Positions 41,298-50,026 are shown, counted from the stretch's first letter. The stretch: DNA of 64,000 nt from Flavisphingopyxis sp963800335 (GCA_963800335.1 CAWDAN010000001.1:496001-560000); one strand, 5' to 3'. Translations and numbers: made by a program. The notes: generated by a model from the sequence alone, not told the origin.

Positions 41298-42519
41298 ATG
41301 AAAAGCTTTGTCCCCCAGCTCGTTTCGGCAATTCCGGTATTGCCCGCCTATGTCGAGGGCAGGGCTGCGCCGCTGCGTCGGACCGATGGCGGCATTCGCG
41401 TCGTCGCTGTCGGCGAGCTTGGCGAGGGATTGGGCGCGACATGGGACGCCCTGTCGGCGCGTGCGGCAGAGCCCAATGTCTTTGCCCGGCGCTGGTTTCT
41501 CGAACCCTCGCTGGCCCATTGCGCGGCGTCGAACGCGGGCGAGCTCGTCGCGCTGATGCGCGGCGATGAGGCCATCGGCCTGGTCCCGCTGGCGCGCGAA
41601 ACGCATTACGGCCCGATCCCGGTGGCGCATGTCGCCGACTGGACGCACCCCAACATGTTCCTCAGCGGCGCGCTGATGGCGCGCGGAGAAGAACGCGCAG
41701 GATGGACCGCGCTGCTCGATATGCTGGCCGGACGCGGCGAGCATTATGCGCTGTTCGGTCCGTTCGATCGCGACGGTCGGGTGGCGCGCGGACTGGTCGC
41801 AGCGGCAGATGAAGCGGGCTATCGCTGCCGGTTGGTGCGGCAGGAAAACCGCGCCCTGCTGCACAGCGCCTTGCCGAGCGATGCCTATTGGCAGGCCGCG
41901 CTGCCGGGCAAGAAGCGCAAGGAATTGCGTCGGCAGGAACGACGGCTGGGCGAGCTTGGCGTGCTTGCCTTCGACTGGCTCGAAGACGATGCCGAACTGG
42001 CGCGCTGGTGCGACGATTTTCTTGGCGCTTGAAAATGCCGGATGGAAGGGCCGCGAAGGATCGGCGATGGCATCGGATGCCGCGACCGAGCGCCTGTTTC
42101 GCGAGGTCTTGAGCGGCGCGCAGGCGGACCGGTCGCTCGCGATGTGCCGCCTGACGCTCGACGGACGGCCGATCGCGATGCTGGTGACGTTGATGGCCGA
42201 CGGCGCGGGCTTTTCGTTCAAGACCGCCTATGACGAGACGCTCGCCGCCTATTCGCCCGGCGTGCTGCTCCAGCATTACAATCTCGATCTGCGCAGCCGC
42301 GCCGGACTCGACTGGATCGACAGCTGCGCGCGGCCCGACCATCCGATGATCGATGCGCTGTGGAGCGAGCGCCGCGCGCTCGCCTGGTATGCCGTATCGC
42401 TGTCGGGCGGGGTGCATCGCTGGGCGTTCGACGCGGTCCACGCGCTCAAGGCGGTCAAGCGGCGCCTGCGTGGCCTGCCTGCGTTGCACGACACTAGACG
42501 ACGGAGTGAGAATGCGTAG
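41298..42519 (+). CDS. CelD/BcsL (FemAB-like) GNAT acetyltransferase, one frameshift
   Basis: The start at 41298 gives MKSFVPQLVSAIPVLPAYVE; then EPNVFARRWFLEPSLAHCAA and ADWTHPNMFLSGALMARGEE, and GKKRKELRRQERRLGELGVL, the core of the Acetyltransf_6 family. After a slip near 42022 it reads FLALENAGWKGREGSAMASD and AYSPGVLLQHYNLDLRSRAG, ending SENA at 42519. About 406 residues. Relatives transfer acyl or aminoacyl groups in polysaccharide or envelope synthesis. The stop overlaps the probable upstream end of the next cupin-like gene, so the two form a unit. Confidence 0.82.
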
Positions 42520-42555
42520 TGAGACGCGCGCGACAATGCCGAAGCAATCGGCGCG

Positions 42556-43395
42556 GTGTTCGATCCCGCCGCGCGATCGGCGTTCGCCGCCGCCTATCCC
42601 GAGACATCGATCAAGCTCACCCACGGCCTGCGCGAGCATCGCCTGCTGGCGCTCGACGCGCTTGCCGACATGGCGGCGCGGATGGCGCCGGGCGATATCG
42701 AATATAATCGCGGCGACCTGCCGACCGGGATCGCCGCCGAGGATGTCCCCGCCAACGGCCTGTCGATCGGCGACACGATCCGCACGATCGATACCAACGG
42801 GTCGTGGATGGTGATCAAGTTCATCGAGAAGCTGCCCGAATATCGCGCGCTGCTGCTCGACCTGCTCGGCGAGCTCGAGCCGAGCGTCAGCGCGACGACG
42901 GGTGAAATGCTGACGCCGCAGGGGTTCATCTTCCTGTCGTCGCCGGGGTCGATGACGCCGTTCCATTTCGATCCCGAGCACAACATCCTGCTGCAGCTGC
43001 GGGGCCACAAGACGATGACGGTGTTCCCGCCGGGCGACGAACGCTTTGCCGATCCGACCGCGCACGAAACCTACCACCGCGGCGGTCCGCGCAACCTCGC
43101 CTGGGCCGAGGCGATGGCGAACGGGGGCAATCGCGTCGATCTGGCCCCCGGCGAGGCGGTCTACGTTCCCGTCATGGCGCCGCATTTCGTCCGCAACGGC
43201 GATGCTGCCTCGGTCTCGCTGTCGATCACCTGGCGTTCGGAATGGAGCTATCAGGAGGCCGACGCGCGCTGCACCAATGCGATGTTGCGGCGGATCGGCC
43301 TCAACCCCGCACCGCCGCCGCGCTGGCCGCACCATTCGGCGATCAAGGCCAATCTGTGGCGGGCCGCCCGCCGATTGCGCCTCGTCGCGGATTAG
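42556..43395 (+). CDS. Cupin-like (JmjC-related, cupin_8) protein
   Basis: From a GTG at 42556 the 279-residue product starts VFDPAARSAFAAAYPETSIK and has the iron-binding motif STMTPFHFDPEHNILLQLRG-like SMTPFHFDPEHNILLQL (HxD near residue 140) with the second His in YVPVMAPHFVRNGDAAS. This marks an Fe(II)/2-oxoglutarate type oxygenase fold. Coding sequence seems to continue upstream to an ATG at 42511 within the end of the acetyltransferase gene, but one base slip separates them (near 42525). Pairing with the CelD-like acetyltransferase suggests a shared substrate; unknown. Confidence 0.78.
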   Translation: MFDPAARSAFAAAYPETSIKLTHGLREHRLLALDALADMAARMAPGDIEYNRGDLPTGIAAEDVPANGLSIGDTIRTIDTNGSWMVIKFIEKLPEYRALLLDLLGELEPSVSATTGEMLTPQGFIFLSSPGSMTPFHFDPEHNILLQLRGHKTMTVFPPGDERFADPTAHETYHRGGPRNLAWAEAMANGGNRVDLAPGEAVYVPVMAPHFVRNGDAASVSLSITWRSEWSYQEADARCTNAMLRRIGLNPAPPPRWPHHSAIKANLWRAARRLRLVAD

Positions 43396-43485
43396 GCACG
43401 CGCGACGGCGCTTTCCTTTTCCGGCCGATGCCGCTATGCGCGCCATCGCGGCAATCCCCGCGCGACTGCAAACCCATGAGGATCG

Positions 43486-43734
43486 ATGGCCAAGGAAGAA
43501 CTGCTCGAAATGCGTGGAACCGTTGTGGAATTGCTTCCCAACGCGATGTTCCGCGTGCGCCTCGAGAACGACCATGAAATCCTCGGCCACACCGCGGGCA
43601 AGATGCGCAAGAACCGCATCCGCGTGCTGGTCGGCGACGAAGTCCTGTGCGAGCTGACTCCGTACGACCTGACCAAGGGCCGGATCACCTATCGCTTCAT
43701 GCCCGGCCGCGGCGGCCCGACACCCAACGCCTGA
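43486..43734 (+). CDS. infA: Translation initiation factor IF-1
   Basis: The 82-residue S1/OB-fold protein begins MAKEELLEMRGTVVELLPNA and contains HEILGHTAGKMRKNRIRVLV and DEVLCELTPYDLTKGRITYR. It binds the 30S A site. The alphaproteobacterial form has a slightly longer tail (GRGGPTPNA). The stop codon lies within a tandem 16-bp duplication (43723-43754). Heads the infA-maf-RNase-yacG block. Confidence 0.96.
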   Translation: MAKEELLEMRGTVVELLPNAMFRVRLENDHEILGHTAGKMRKNRIRVLVGDEVLCELTPYDLTKGRITYRFMPGRGGPTPNA

Positions 43735-43754
43735 TTCGCCCAACGCCTGATCCG
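43723..43754. repeat. 16-bp tandem duplication over the infA stop
   Basis: CCCAACGCCTGATTCG at 43723-43738 is followed directly by CCCAACGCCTGATCCG at 43739-43754, one mismatch. The infA stop TGA lies in the first copy; the second repeats it downstream. Confidence 0.75.
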
Positions 43755-43790
43755 ACGGCGCGCGGGCTGCGTCATCGCCACGAAGGATCC

Positions 43791-44360
43791 ATGCGCCTCA
43801 TTCTCGCCTCGTCATCGCCGCGCCGGCTCGATCTGCTTGCCAGCATCGGCATCGTGCCCGATTCGGTCGCCAGCCCCGATATCGACGAAACGCCCCACAA
43901 GGCAGAGGTGCCGCGCCACTATGCGCTGCGCCTCGCCGCCGAAAAGGCGCGCGCGGTTGCGCGATCCGATGACGAGGTCGTGCTTGCGGGCGATACCGTC
44001 GTCGCGCTCGGTCGCCGCATCCTCGACAAGGCGCACGACGCCGACGATGTCGCCAGATTTCTCGGCCTGCTGTCGGGCCGCCGCCACAGCGTTTTGAGCG
44101 CGATTGCGGTGATCGACGGGGCAGGGCGCGTGCGCACGCGCATCTCCGAAAGCACGGTCCGCTTCAAACGCCTCGCGAGCGACGAGATCGCGGCCTATGC
44201 GGCGTCGGGCGAAGGCGTCGGCAAGGCGGGCGGCTATGCCATCCAGGGCCGCGCCGCGGGCCTGATCGCGTGGATCGAGGGCAGCCATTCGGCGATCGTT
44301 GGCCTGCCGCTCTACGAGACGCGCACCCTGTTGCGCAGTGCCGGGATCGCCTGTGGCTGA
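43791..44360 (+). CDS. maf: Maf family nucleotide pyrophosphatase
   Basis: The 189-residue enzyme starts MRLILASSSPRRLDLLASIG, with the phosphate-binding SSSPRR motif, then SPDIDETPHKAEVPRHYALR and LAGDTVVALGRRILDKAHDA. Maf proteins hydrolyse dTTP/UTP or modified nucleotides to monophosphates and are linked to septum control. The GTG start of the RNase gene lies 8 bases before the maf stop. Confidence 0.93.
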   Translation: MRLILASSSPRRLDLLASIGIVPDSVASPDIDETPHKAEVPRHYALRLAAEKARAVARSDDEVVLAGDTVVALGRRILDKAHDADDVARFLGLLSGRRHSVLSAIAVIDGAGRVRTRISESTVRFKRLASDEIAAYAASGEGVGKAGGYAIQGRAAGLIAWIEGSHSAIVGLPLYETRTLLRSAGIACG

Positions 44361-45336
44361 ATGGCTGTATGAAGACGGGATCGGCGAGAACCGCGCGATC
44401 CTGATCGAAGACGGCGACATCGTTGCGGCCGAGGTCGAACGCGACACCGGCCTGCGCGTCGGTATGATCGCAGAGGCGCGCCTGATCGAGGCCGATCCGC
44501 GCAGTGGCGGTGTCGTGCGCTTCGCCGACGATCATGAAGCGGTCGTCGCGCGCGTTCCCGCCGGCATCTCGATCGGCGCGAGCCTGGCGGTCGAGGTCAC
44601 GCGCGAGGCGATGCCCGAACCGGGCAAGGTCAAGCGCGCGGTCGCCCGGGCGTCGGACGAGGCACCACGGACCGCGCCAAGCCTGTACGAGCGGATCGTC
44701 GCGAGCGATGTGCCGGTCATCCGGAGCAGCGCGCACGAAGCCGCCGACCGTTTCGAGAACGCCGGCTGGAGCGAGCTGCTCGACGAGGCGGCGACCGGCG
44801 AGATAGCCTTTGCCCGTGGCGCGCTGCGTATCTCGCTCACGCCCGCGATGACGCTAATCGATATCGACGGTGCGGCCGGGGACGCTTATGCACTCGCAAC
44901 GGCGGGGATCGAAGCCGCGGCGCGCGCGATCGTCCGGATGGACATCACCGGTTCGATCGGCATCGACCTGCCAACGGTAGCCGACCGTGCGCAGCGCCTC
45001 GCGCTCGCCGATGCGCTCGACGCCATCGTCCCGCAGCCGTTCGAGCGGACCGCGGTCAACGGCTTCGGCTTTCTCCAGCTGGTGCGGCGACGGGTGCGAC
45101 CGTCGCTCGCCGAGCTGATGCAATATCGTCCGGTCGAGAGCGCCGCGCTGGCGCTGCTGCGCCGCGCCGAACGGTCGCGCGGCAGCGGCCCGGCGCGCCT
45201 CGTCGCCGCGCCGCCGGTCGCTGCCTGGCTCGAAAGCCGCGCGGCGCTGGTCGATCAGCTGGCGCAACGTCTCGGGCGCGGCGTCGTTATAGGGATAGCC
45301 CAAGGCGAAGGACTGGATGGCGGTTATGTCGAATGA
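44353..45336 (+). CDS. Ribonuclease E/G family protein, short form
   Basis: A GTG at 44353 overlaps the maf end. The 327-residue protein has an N-terminal part like the S1-bearing region of RNase G (IEDGDIVAAEVERDTGLRVG) and the catalytic part with two metal-binding aspartates: AMTLIDIDGAAGDAYAL and IVRMDITGSIGIDLPTV. The region after VNGFGFLQLVRRRVRPSLAE lacks the CPxC zinc-link of RNase E/G, and the chain is much shorter than RNase G (about 490). Such short RNases stand between maf and yacG in sphingomonads. It may process rRNA or tRNA; true activity unknown. Confidence 0.85.
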   Translation: MAEWLYEDGIGENRAILIEDGDIVAAEVERDTGLRVGMIAEARLIEADPRSGGVVRFADDHEAVVARVPAGISIGASLAVEVTREAMPEPGKVKRAVARASDEAPRTAPSLYERIVASDVPVIRSSAHEAADRFENAGWSELLDEAATGEIAFARGALRISLTPAMTLIDIDGAAGDAYALATAGIEAAARAIVRMDITGSIGIDLPTVADRAQRLALADALDAIVPQPFERTAVNGFGFLQLVRRRVRPSLAELMQYRPVESAALALLRRAERSRGSGPARLVAAPPVAAWLESRAALVDQLAQRLGRGVVIGIAQGEGLDGGYVE

Positions 45337-45520
45337 AACGCGCGCGGCATTGGGAAAATGCCCGATTTGCAAGCAACCTGCGCAGGCGGAATTTCGTCCC
45401 TTCTGCTCGCGTGGCTGCCGCGACCGCGACCTGATGCAATGGTTCGGTGAAGGCTATGCGCTGCCCGGCGCGTATCCCGCCGAGCTTGACGACGAGGCCG
45501 AGGAAAAAGACGGGTTCTAA
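45317..45520 (+). CDS. yacG: DNA gyrase inhibitor YacG (zinc protein)
   Basis: The 67-residue protein has the four-cysteine zinc site CPICKQ..FRPFCSRGCRDRDLMQWF. An ATG at 45317 (MAVMSNETRAALG) or 45326 is the start, both inside the end of the RNase gene, which shows coupling. YacG binds GyrB and inhibits gyrase in E. coli. The acidic tail DDEAEEKDGF is typical of alphaproteobacterial forms. Confidence 0.9.
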   Translation: MAVMSNETRAALGKCPICKQPAQAEFRPFCSRGCRDRDLMQWFGEGYALPGAYPAELDDEAEEKDGF

Positions 45521-45573
45521 GGGGCTAGACAGCGCGCCCCGCACGCCTCTATAGGCCGCGTTCCAACGCCCAT

Positions 45574-45649
45574 GCCCGGGTAGCTCAGTTGGTAGAGCAC
45601 ACGACTGAAAATCGTGGTGTCGGTGGTTCGAATCCGCCCCCGGGCACCA
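45574..45649 (+). tRNA. tRNA-Phe (GAA)
   Basis: 76 bases with encoded CCA form a full cloverleaf: acceptor GCCCGGG/CCCGGGC, D arm GCTCAGTTGGTAGAGC, anticodon stem CACGA/TCGTG with loop CTGAAAA (anticodon GAA) and T arm GGTGGTTCGAATCCGCC. It follows yacG by 53 bp. Confidence 0.96.
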
Positions 45650-46029
45650 TTATTCCAAAGAGTTACTGGCGGCACTGTGAGTGCGCGCGATTCTGGCCAC
45701 GAAAAGGCGCAGTTGCGCGATTCCTGACTCCTCTGATTACGATTCGGAATTTTGGAGAGACGAATTGTCAGGGGCCGAAACCGGATAATCTGGCGCAGTT
45801 CGCAGATAGCCGATTCCGCGGTCGGCAGATGCGATTTTCAGCGACCAGCAAAAATGCTGGACGCCGAGCGCTTCGACCTCCTGAGGACAGCCTCTAAACG
45901 CGTCTTCTTCGACGAAGTGTACACCGCCCAACCCTGGCTTGCGCCCGGATGAGATCATTGCCCAGGCGGCTTCAAATCCCGGCAAGCGACCGGCCCGCCT
46001 TTTTCTCGAAGACGCCGACGGACAGAATA
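45650..46029. other. Stretch without an identifiable gene
   Basis: Between tRNA-Phe and the lycopene-cyclase-like gene there is moderately GC-rich DNA with no family I can recognise on either strand; an 82-codon minus-strand frame (45737-45985) has no coding look or motif. It does not hold the missing C-terminus of the neighbouring cyclase-like gene in any frame. Confidence 0.5.
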
Positions 46030-46944
46030 TTAGTGCTGGTACCTTGCTGTCGGCTGGCTGGCAGTGCCCGTTTCGACGACGTCGAACAAGGCTCCGAAAC
46101 GGTCCGCCAACATCGCGCGTTCGCGCATAAATATGGTGGCGACCGCAGCAGGATCCGGCACCGGCATTGACGCAATTGCATCGGCCGTCCGCAACGCAAA
46201 CAGCAGCATGCAGGGGAAATAGCCGAGGTTGGCCGGCTGGTCCGATCGGCTTTCGGCTGCGCCGGCACGGTTTTCGGTGTCGGGTATCGAGAAGGGTGGC
46301 AGCGGTGAGCGTTCATCGCGGCGCCAGTGTTCGACTATGATCCGTTGATGGTCGATCGGGAACATCTGAAGGAACGCCCAGTCGCCGTGCGACTGGCTGA
46401 AATCGGCGAGAACCGGTGCTTCCAACCCGTGATCGAGCCCGAAGTCGCGATATTGAGTCCTGCGCTCGAACTGAAAGCGGTCGAAGCGCGCCTTTCCCCG
46501 GGTATCGATGACATGCTGCGCGCGGAACGCGCCGCGATCGGTCACGATCCGCGGGCCGTCGATTGCCTCGACCACGCAACTTGCCAGGCAGTCGCCCGCG
46601 ACAGACTCGATCATCTCAAGGTGGAGTTGTCGCGGATCAACCAGCGCGACTGGATCGTCGAAAGATTGGCAGGAGTCGGGCAGGATGACATAACAAGCCG
46701 GCCATATTTTGACGATCGCTCCGTCGATCAGCGATCGGCAGGAGTCGGGCGCCTCGTCCAGAACGACAGGCTCCAGCATGTCGCCACCGAACCGTTCGCA
46801 TTGTTCGAAGACGACAAGACGGATGTCGGGTCGGCGGCGTGCAAAGGCGAGCGCCAGAAGGCACCCCAGTAGGCCGCCGCCGACGATGGCAACGTCGTGC
46901 ATTGCCTGGGATTCGCCAAATTCGCCCCGAGACCCACTCGTCAT
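46030..46944 (-). CDS. Divergent lycopene-cyclase-like flavoprotein, C-terminally short
   Basis: From an ATG at 46944 (AGGTGG ahead; 46902 is a second choice) the product has the Rossmann motif DVAIVGGGLLGCLLALAFAR and the acidic end LVVFEQ, then LVDPRQLHLEMIESVAGDCL, VIDTRGKARFDRFQFERRTQ, LQMFPIDHQRIIVEHW and NLGYFPCMLLFALRTADAIA. The order follows CrtY-type lycopene cyclases, but the GNHIWSFF block is replaced by GGDMLEPVV, and the chain stops soon after RERAMLADRFGALF, where normal enzymes go on for about 60 residues. About 304 residues versus about 385. It may be a paralogue with another job, or a decayed copy. Codon use is less GC-biased than core genes. Confidence 0.65.
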   Translation of the reverse strand: MTSGSRGEFGESQAMHDVAIVGGGLLGCLLALAFARRRPDIRLVVFEQCERFGGDMLEPVVLDEAPDSCRSLIDGAIVKIWPACYVILPDSCQSFDDPVALVDPRQLHLEMIESVAGDCLASCVVEAIDGPRIVTDRGAFRAQHVIDTRGKARFDRFQFERRTQYRDFGLDHGLEAPVLADFSQSHGDWAFLQMFPIDHQRIIVEHWRRDERSPLPPFSIPDTENRAGAAESRSDQPANLGYFPCMLLFALRTADAIASMPVPDPAAVATIFMRERAMLADRFGALFDVVETGTASQPTARYQH

Positions 46945-47480
46945 CTGTCCACCTGCCGCGAATATAGCCTCGAAGACCGTGATATGGATTTGACGGCAGC
47001 TTGCCAAACACGAAAACGACTCGGGGCATTCCTGTGCTGAATCGAATGCGAGTCGCGACCAGAATCGTGAGCAGAACCCAAGCTCGTCGTCTCGTTAACT
47101 AACTATGTTAACCCAAAAACTTAATTTTGGCACGACCACCCGTGCAAAAGTAGCGATGAAGCGAAGTATCTAGAAAGCATCGCTTTTATGCAAAATACAG
47201 AGAACGCCCACGCGTCCGTAGCCGACGTTTCTATGCGTAAATTTACGAATTAAATAATAATATTGATTCAGATTAAGAGTTCAGCGAAAATATGGGCGAG
47301 TTTCCTGAACTCTGGACAAGGCGGAATTCCACGCCACGACGAGCCGACGGACGCCTCTAAAAGAAACTAAATTGCGTTGAAGCTGAAGATTATTTCTTCT
47401 TCTTCGAGGCCGAAGGAGTGTGGTTTTCCACATGAGGCTCTGCGCCTTCGGGATTTAAATCGGTATGGGAGGGTTGTGGC
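46945..47480 (+). promoter_or_regulatory. Long AT-rich leader ahead of the pilus operon
   Basis: No gene is seen in these 536 bp. The stretch 47090-47300 is AT-rich and full of symmetry: GTTAAC-N7-GTTAAC at 47094-47112, a GCACG/CGTGC hairpin at 47130-47145, an AAAAGTAGCGATG/CATCGCTTTT inverted repeat at 47146-47187 and the perfect palindrome CGTAAATTTACG at 47236-47247. This is the likely control region of the pilus operon that starts at 47481; no sites can be assigned to named regulators. Confidence 0.55.
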
Positions 47481-48092
47481 TTGCGCTTACGTTCCAAACA
47501 CATCCTGGCAATCGTGTCGGCTGTATCAGCGGTGGCGATCGCAAGTCCGGCAGCTGCGCAGACAACGGCTTATGCGGTGGGACAGGGATCGCCCAACCAG
47601 ATTGCGTTGTCGATTCCGGTCAAGGCCTCGGTCGGTGGCCGCTGCGGCTTCAAGGCGGGCACGGCCCCATCGGGAACCTATAACCAGCCCAATTTCGACG
47701 TCACCGGGCTCAACCACGATTTTGTTTTCGAACTCGACTGCACGGGACCTTCACGGGTCGCGGTCGTTTCGACCAATGGCGGCCTGAAGACCGGCGGAAC
47801 GGTCCCGGCGGGATATACGACCCTGGCGCCCTATACGGTCGCGCTCAACCTGGTCGGATCATCGACGACGGCGACCGCAAACTGCCTGGCTGCGACGCTG
47901 GTGACAGGGTCGACGTGCAGTTTCCTGGGCCCGGCATCGACCACGGTCGGACTTCGCCTCGCGGCAAGTTCGCTCAATCAAACGGGTTCGTACCTCCGGG
48001 TCACGGCACCGCCCTACACCGCTGCATCGCCGCAACTTGTGGCGGGCAGTTACGCCGACACTCTGACTGTAACGATTAGTGCTTCGCCCTGA
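47481..48092 (+). CDS. Spore coat U (SCPU) domain pilin, first of the series
   Basis: A TTG at 47481 preceded by GGGAGGG is taken as the start (MRLRSKHILAIVSAVSAVAI), giving a signal peptide that ends PAAAQ. The mature part of about 177 residues is a beta-rich SCPU domain: IPVKASVGGRCGFKAGTAPS with its cysteine near the start, FELDCTGPSRVAVVSTNGGL in the middle and the closing strand VAGSYADTLTVTISASP used for donor-strand assembly. It differs from the following four subunits in having extra cysteines (ANCLAATLVTGSTCSF). It heads the operon and is exported to the periplasm for assembly by chaperone and usher. Confidence 0.82.
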   Translation: MRLRSKHILAIVSAVSAVAIASPAAAQTTAYAVGQGSPNQIALSIPVKASVGGRCGFKAGTAPSGTYNQPNFDVTGLNHDFVFELDCTGPSRVAVVSTNGGLKTGGTVPAGYTTLAPYTVALNLVGSSTTATANCLAATLVTGSTCSFLGPASTTVGLRLAASSLNQTGSYLRVTAPPYTAASPQLVAGSYADTLTVTISASP

Positions 48093-48224
48093 TGTCCAGG
48101 GCCGGGCCAGAGCCGCTACGCCCTCCGGGCGGCTCAGGTCTTTTTCAATCGGCGGGGGCAAAGTGATCGGTCCCGCCACGGGACCATCGCACGCCGAACA
48201 TAAATCTCAAGAAGGAAAAATGTT

Positions 48225-48809
48225 ATGAAAAAGCTTGCATATCTGGCCCTCGCTTCGGCCTCGCTGATCGCTTTCGCTTCGCCTGCTGCGGCGCAGGATG
48301 TCACCGGCACGGTCGACATCACCGGTACCGTTGCCGGCAAATGCGTCGTTCTTCCCGGTGCGGGATCGACCTTTGGAACGACCGTCGCACTAGGCGAACT
48401 TGCGCAAAGCGACGGTACGATGGCTACCGACCTTGCAACACGCTTTTCCAGCATTGGCGGCGTCGGGCTCGATGCACGCGTCGTCTGCACGACGGCCGCT
48501 CCGACGATCGCGATCGATGCGACCGAGATCACGTCGGCCACAGCCGCCGTCGCGGGCTATGCCAACCGGATCGATTTCACCGCGCACGTCGCAGTCGACA
48601 CCACGACCACCAACGACATCGATTTTTCGAACAGCAGCACGGTCGCACCTTTGGCCGCGACTCTGATCGGCGGTCGTCTGGCCAATAACGGCGGGGCCAA
48701 CATTACCGTTTCGGCATCCAATTTCGCCACGCCCAACGTCACCGACCTGCTCGTCGCGGCAACCGACTATACCGGCAAGATCGTCGTCGTCATCGGCCCC
48801 GGGGTCTGA
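48225..48809 (+). CDS. SCPU-domain pilin, major-subunit type
   Basis: The 194-residue product has a clear signal peptide (MKKLAYLALASASLIAFASP, AAAQ) after GAAGGA. The mature chain starts DVTGTVDITGTVAGKCVVLP and contains two cysteines, CVVLP and RVVCTT, that can form one disulphide. It ends LLVAATDYTGKIVVVIGPGV, the conserved final beta strand. The small, Thr/Ala-rich domain looks like the polymerising subunit of archaic (Csu-type) pili. A 132 bp gap with a CCCTCCGGG-type repeat separates it from the first gene. Confidence 0.82.
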   Translation: MKKLAYLALASASLIAFASPAAAQDVTGTVDITGTVAGKCVVLPGAGSTFGTTVALGELAQSDGTMATDLATRFSSIGGVGLDARVVCTTAAPTIAIDATEITSATAAVAGYANRIDFTAHVAVDTTTTNDIDFSNSSTVAPLAATLIGGRLANNGGANITVSASNFATPNVTDLLVAATDYTGKIVVVIGPGV

Positions 48810-48845
48810 CCCCGGGCAACCGACCGACGAAATTGGAGAATGATC

Positions 48846-49412
48846 ATGCGTAAACTGATTTATCTGGCAGGTGCCCCGGTCTTGGCCCTTGCGGCGCCTG
48901 CCCTCGGCCAGGTTCCCGCCGGCCAGGTTACCGGCACCGTCGATATCGATGGCTCGGTTGCCGACAGATGCCTGTTCACGACCGACAATGCGGTCATCTC
49001 GGTTGGCGAGTTGACGCTGGCCGGATCGGGAACGACGGCCGGAAAGCTCGATGCGAGCAAGCTCGACGGAGAAACCCGCACGCTCGTCGGCTGGTGCAAC
49101 GGGACCGCTGCGACGATGGAAGTCGAAGCCCTGCCCTTGCTCAACACCGACTTCGTCGGCGTTGCTCCCGCGGGCTTCGATACCCGGGTCGATTATACGG
49201 CCACCGCAGATGCGAACGCGCTTTCTGCCAACGACACTTCGACAACGGCAGGCAAGGGTGCCCCGACTGGGGTGGGTCTGTTCTCGGGCAATATCGATGT
49301 CACGCTTTCGGCATCGTCGTCGCCGACAAACGGCCTCCTGGTCGCTGGCGGCTACGTTGGCCAGGTTATCGTAACCCTGACCCCGAATATCAGCTTCGGC
49401 AGTCCCCAATAA
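48846..49412 (+). CDS. SCPU-domain pilin
   Basis: ATG at 48846 (an ATG at 48840 is 2 codons earlier) after GGAG. Signal peptide ends PALGQ. The 188-residue product begins its mature part VPAGQVTGTVDIDGSVADRC, close to the previous subunit, has a second cysteine in LVGWCNGTAATMEVEALP and ends LLVAGGYVGQVIVTLTPNIS. The gap to the preceding gene is only about 36 bp. A close paralogue by order of motifs, less so by sequence. Confidence 0.82.
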   Translation: MRKLIYLAGAPVLALAAPALGQVPAGQVTGTVDIDGSVADRCLFTTDNAVISVGELTLAGSGTTAGKLDASKLDGETRTLVGWCNGTAATMEVEALPLLNTDFVGVAPAGFDTRVDYTATADANALSANDTSTTAGKGAPTGVGLFSGNIDVTLSASSSPTNGLLVAGGYVGQVIVTLTPNISFGSPQ

Positions 49413-49447
49413 GTCCCGCCAGCAAAGGCATTTCGGAGAAATTGATC

Positions 49448-50026
49448 ATGACCTACGCCAGACTGATATTGTGTTTGGGCCTGTTGGCGGGCGCTAGCCC
49501 GGCGTTTGGCCAGACCGATACCGATTCCGCGGATGTCGCGGTCAATGGCAACGTTGCCCCTCTCTGCGTACTAGGCTCGCCCAGTCCCGCAGCGGTCGAT
49601 GTGGGGCAGATGGTGGCGACTTCGGGCACGCGCATCGGGAAGATCGCGGTCCTTCCGAACCGCGTCGTCAGCCTGCCCGGTTCGTTCTGCAACTTTGCCG
49701 GGTCGGCAATCAACGTCTCCGTCACCGCACTGGTCGCCACCGACGTGTCGACTTTGCAGCCAGGCTTTGCGCGAGCGGTCAACTACACTGCCAGTGTCGG
49801 CAACTGGGCTTCGTCAGCGGCGTCTGCGACAAGCGCCGCGACCACCAACGGCAGTTCACCAACCGCCACGGGGACGAGCAGCACCCAACCGCTGCCTCGT
49901 ATCGCCGATGTCGCCGCGACCCTTTCGAACTTCACCGTTCCGTCCGACCTTTTGCTGGTAGCCGGAGGCTATCAGGGTCTGGTCATCATAACGCTTGGCC
50001 CTGCGGCGAGCGGAGGAGACCTGTGA
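49448..50026 (+). CDS. SCPU-domain pilin
   Basis: 192 residues with signal peptide ending PAFGQ. Mature start TDTDSADVAVNGNVAPLCVL, second cysteine in LPGSFCNFAGSAINVSVTAL, closing strand LLVAGGYQGLVIITLGPAAS. The middle has a Thr/Ser/Ala-rich stretch (ATSAATTNGSSPTATGTSST). The stop overlaps the next ATG by one base within GTGATG. Confidence 0.82.
   Translation: MTYARLILCLGLLAGASPAFGQTDTDSADVAVNGNVAPLCVLGSPSPAAVDVGQMVATSGTRIGKIAVLPNRVVSLPGSFCNFAGSAINVSVTALVATDVSTLQPGFARAVNYTASVGNWASSAASATSAATTNGSSPTATGTSSTQPLPRIADVAATLSNFTVPSDLLLVAGGYQGLVIITLGPAASGGDL

Noticed and set aside
41662..43743. A 693-codon minus-strand open frame opposite the acetyltransferase, cupin and infA genes
   Set aside because: Runs across three recognisable genes on the other strand, including infA; no family match.
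45574..45649. tRNA-Phe as a phage or island attachment site
   Set aside because: No integrase gene follows and I did not find a repeat of the tRNA 3' end downstream; the idea stays only as a weak hint in the lycopene-cyclase-like finding.
45737..45985. A minus-strand frame of 82 codons beside tRNA-Phe
   Set aside because: No motif, no ribosome site, and codon choice does not look coding.
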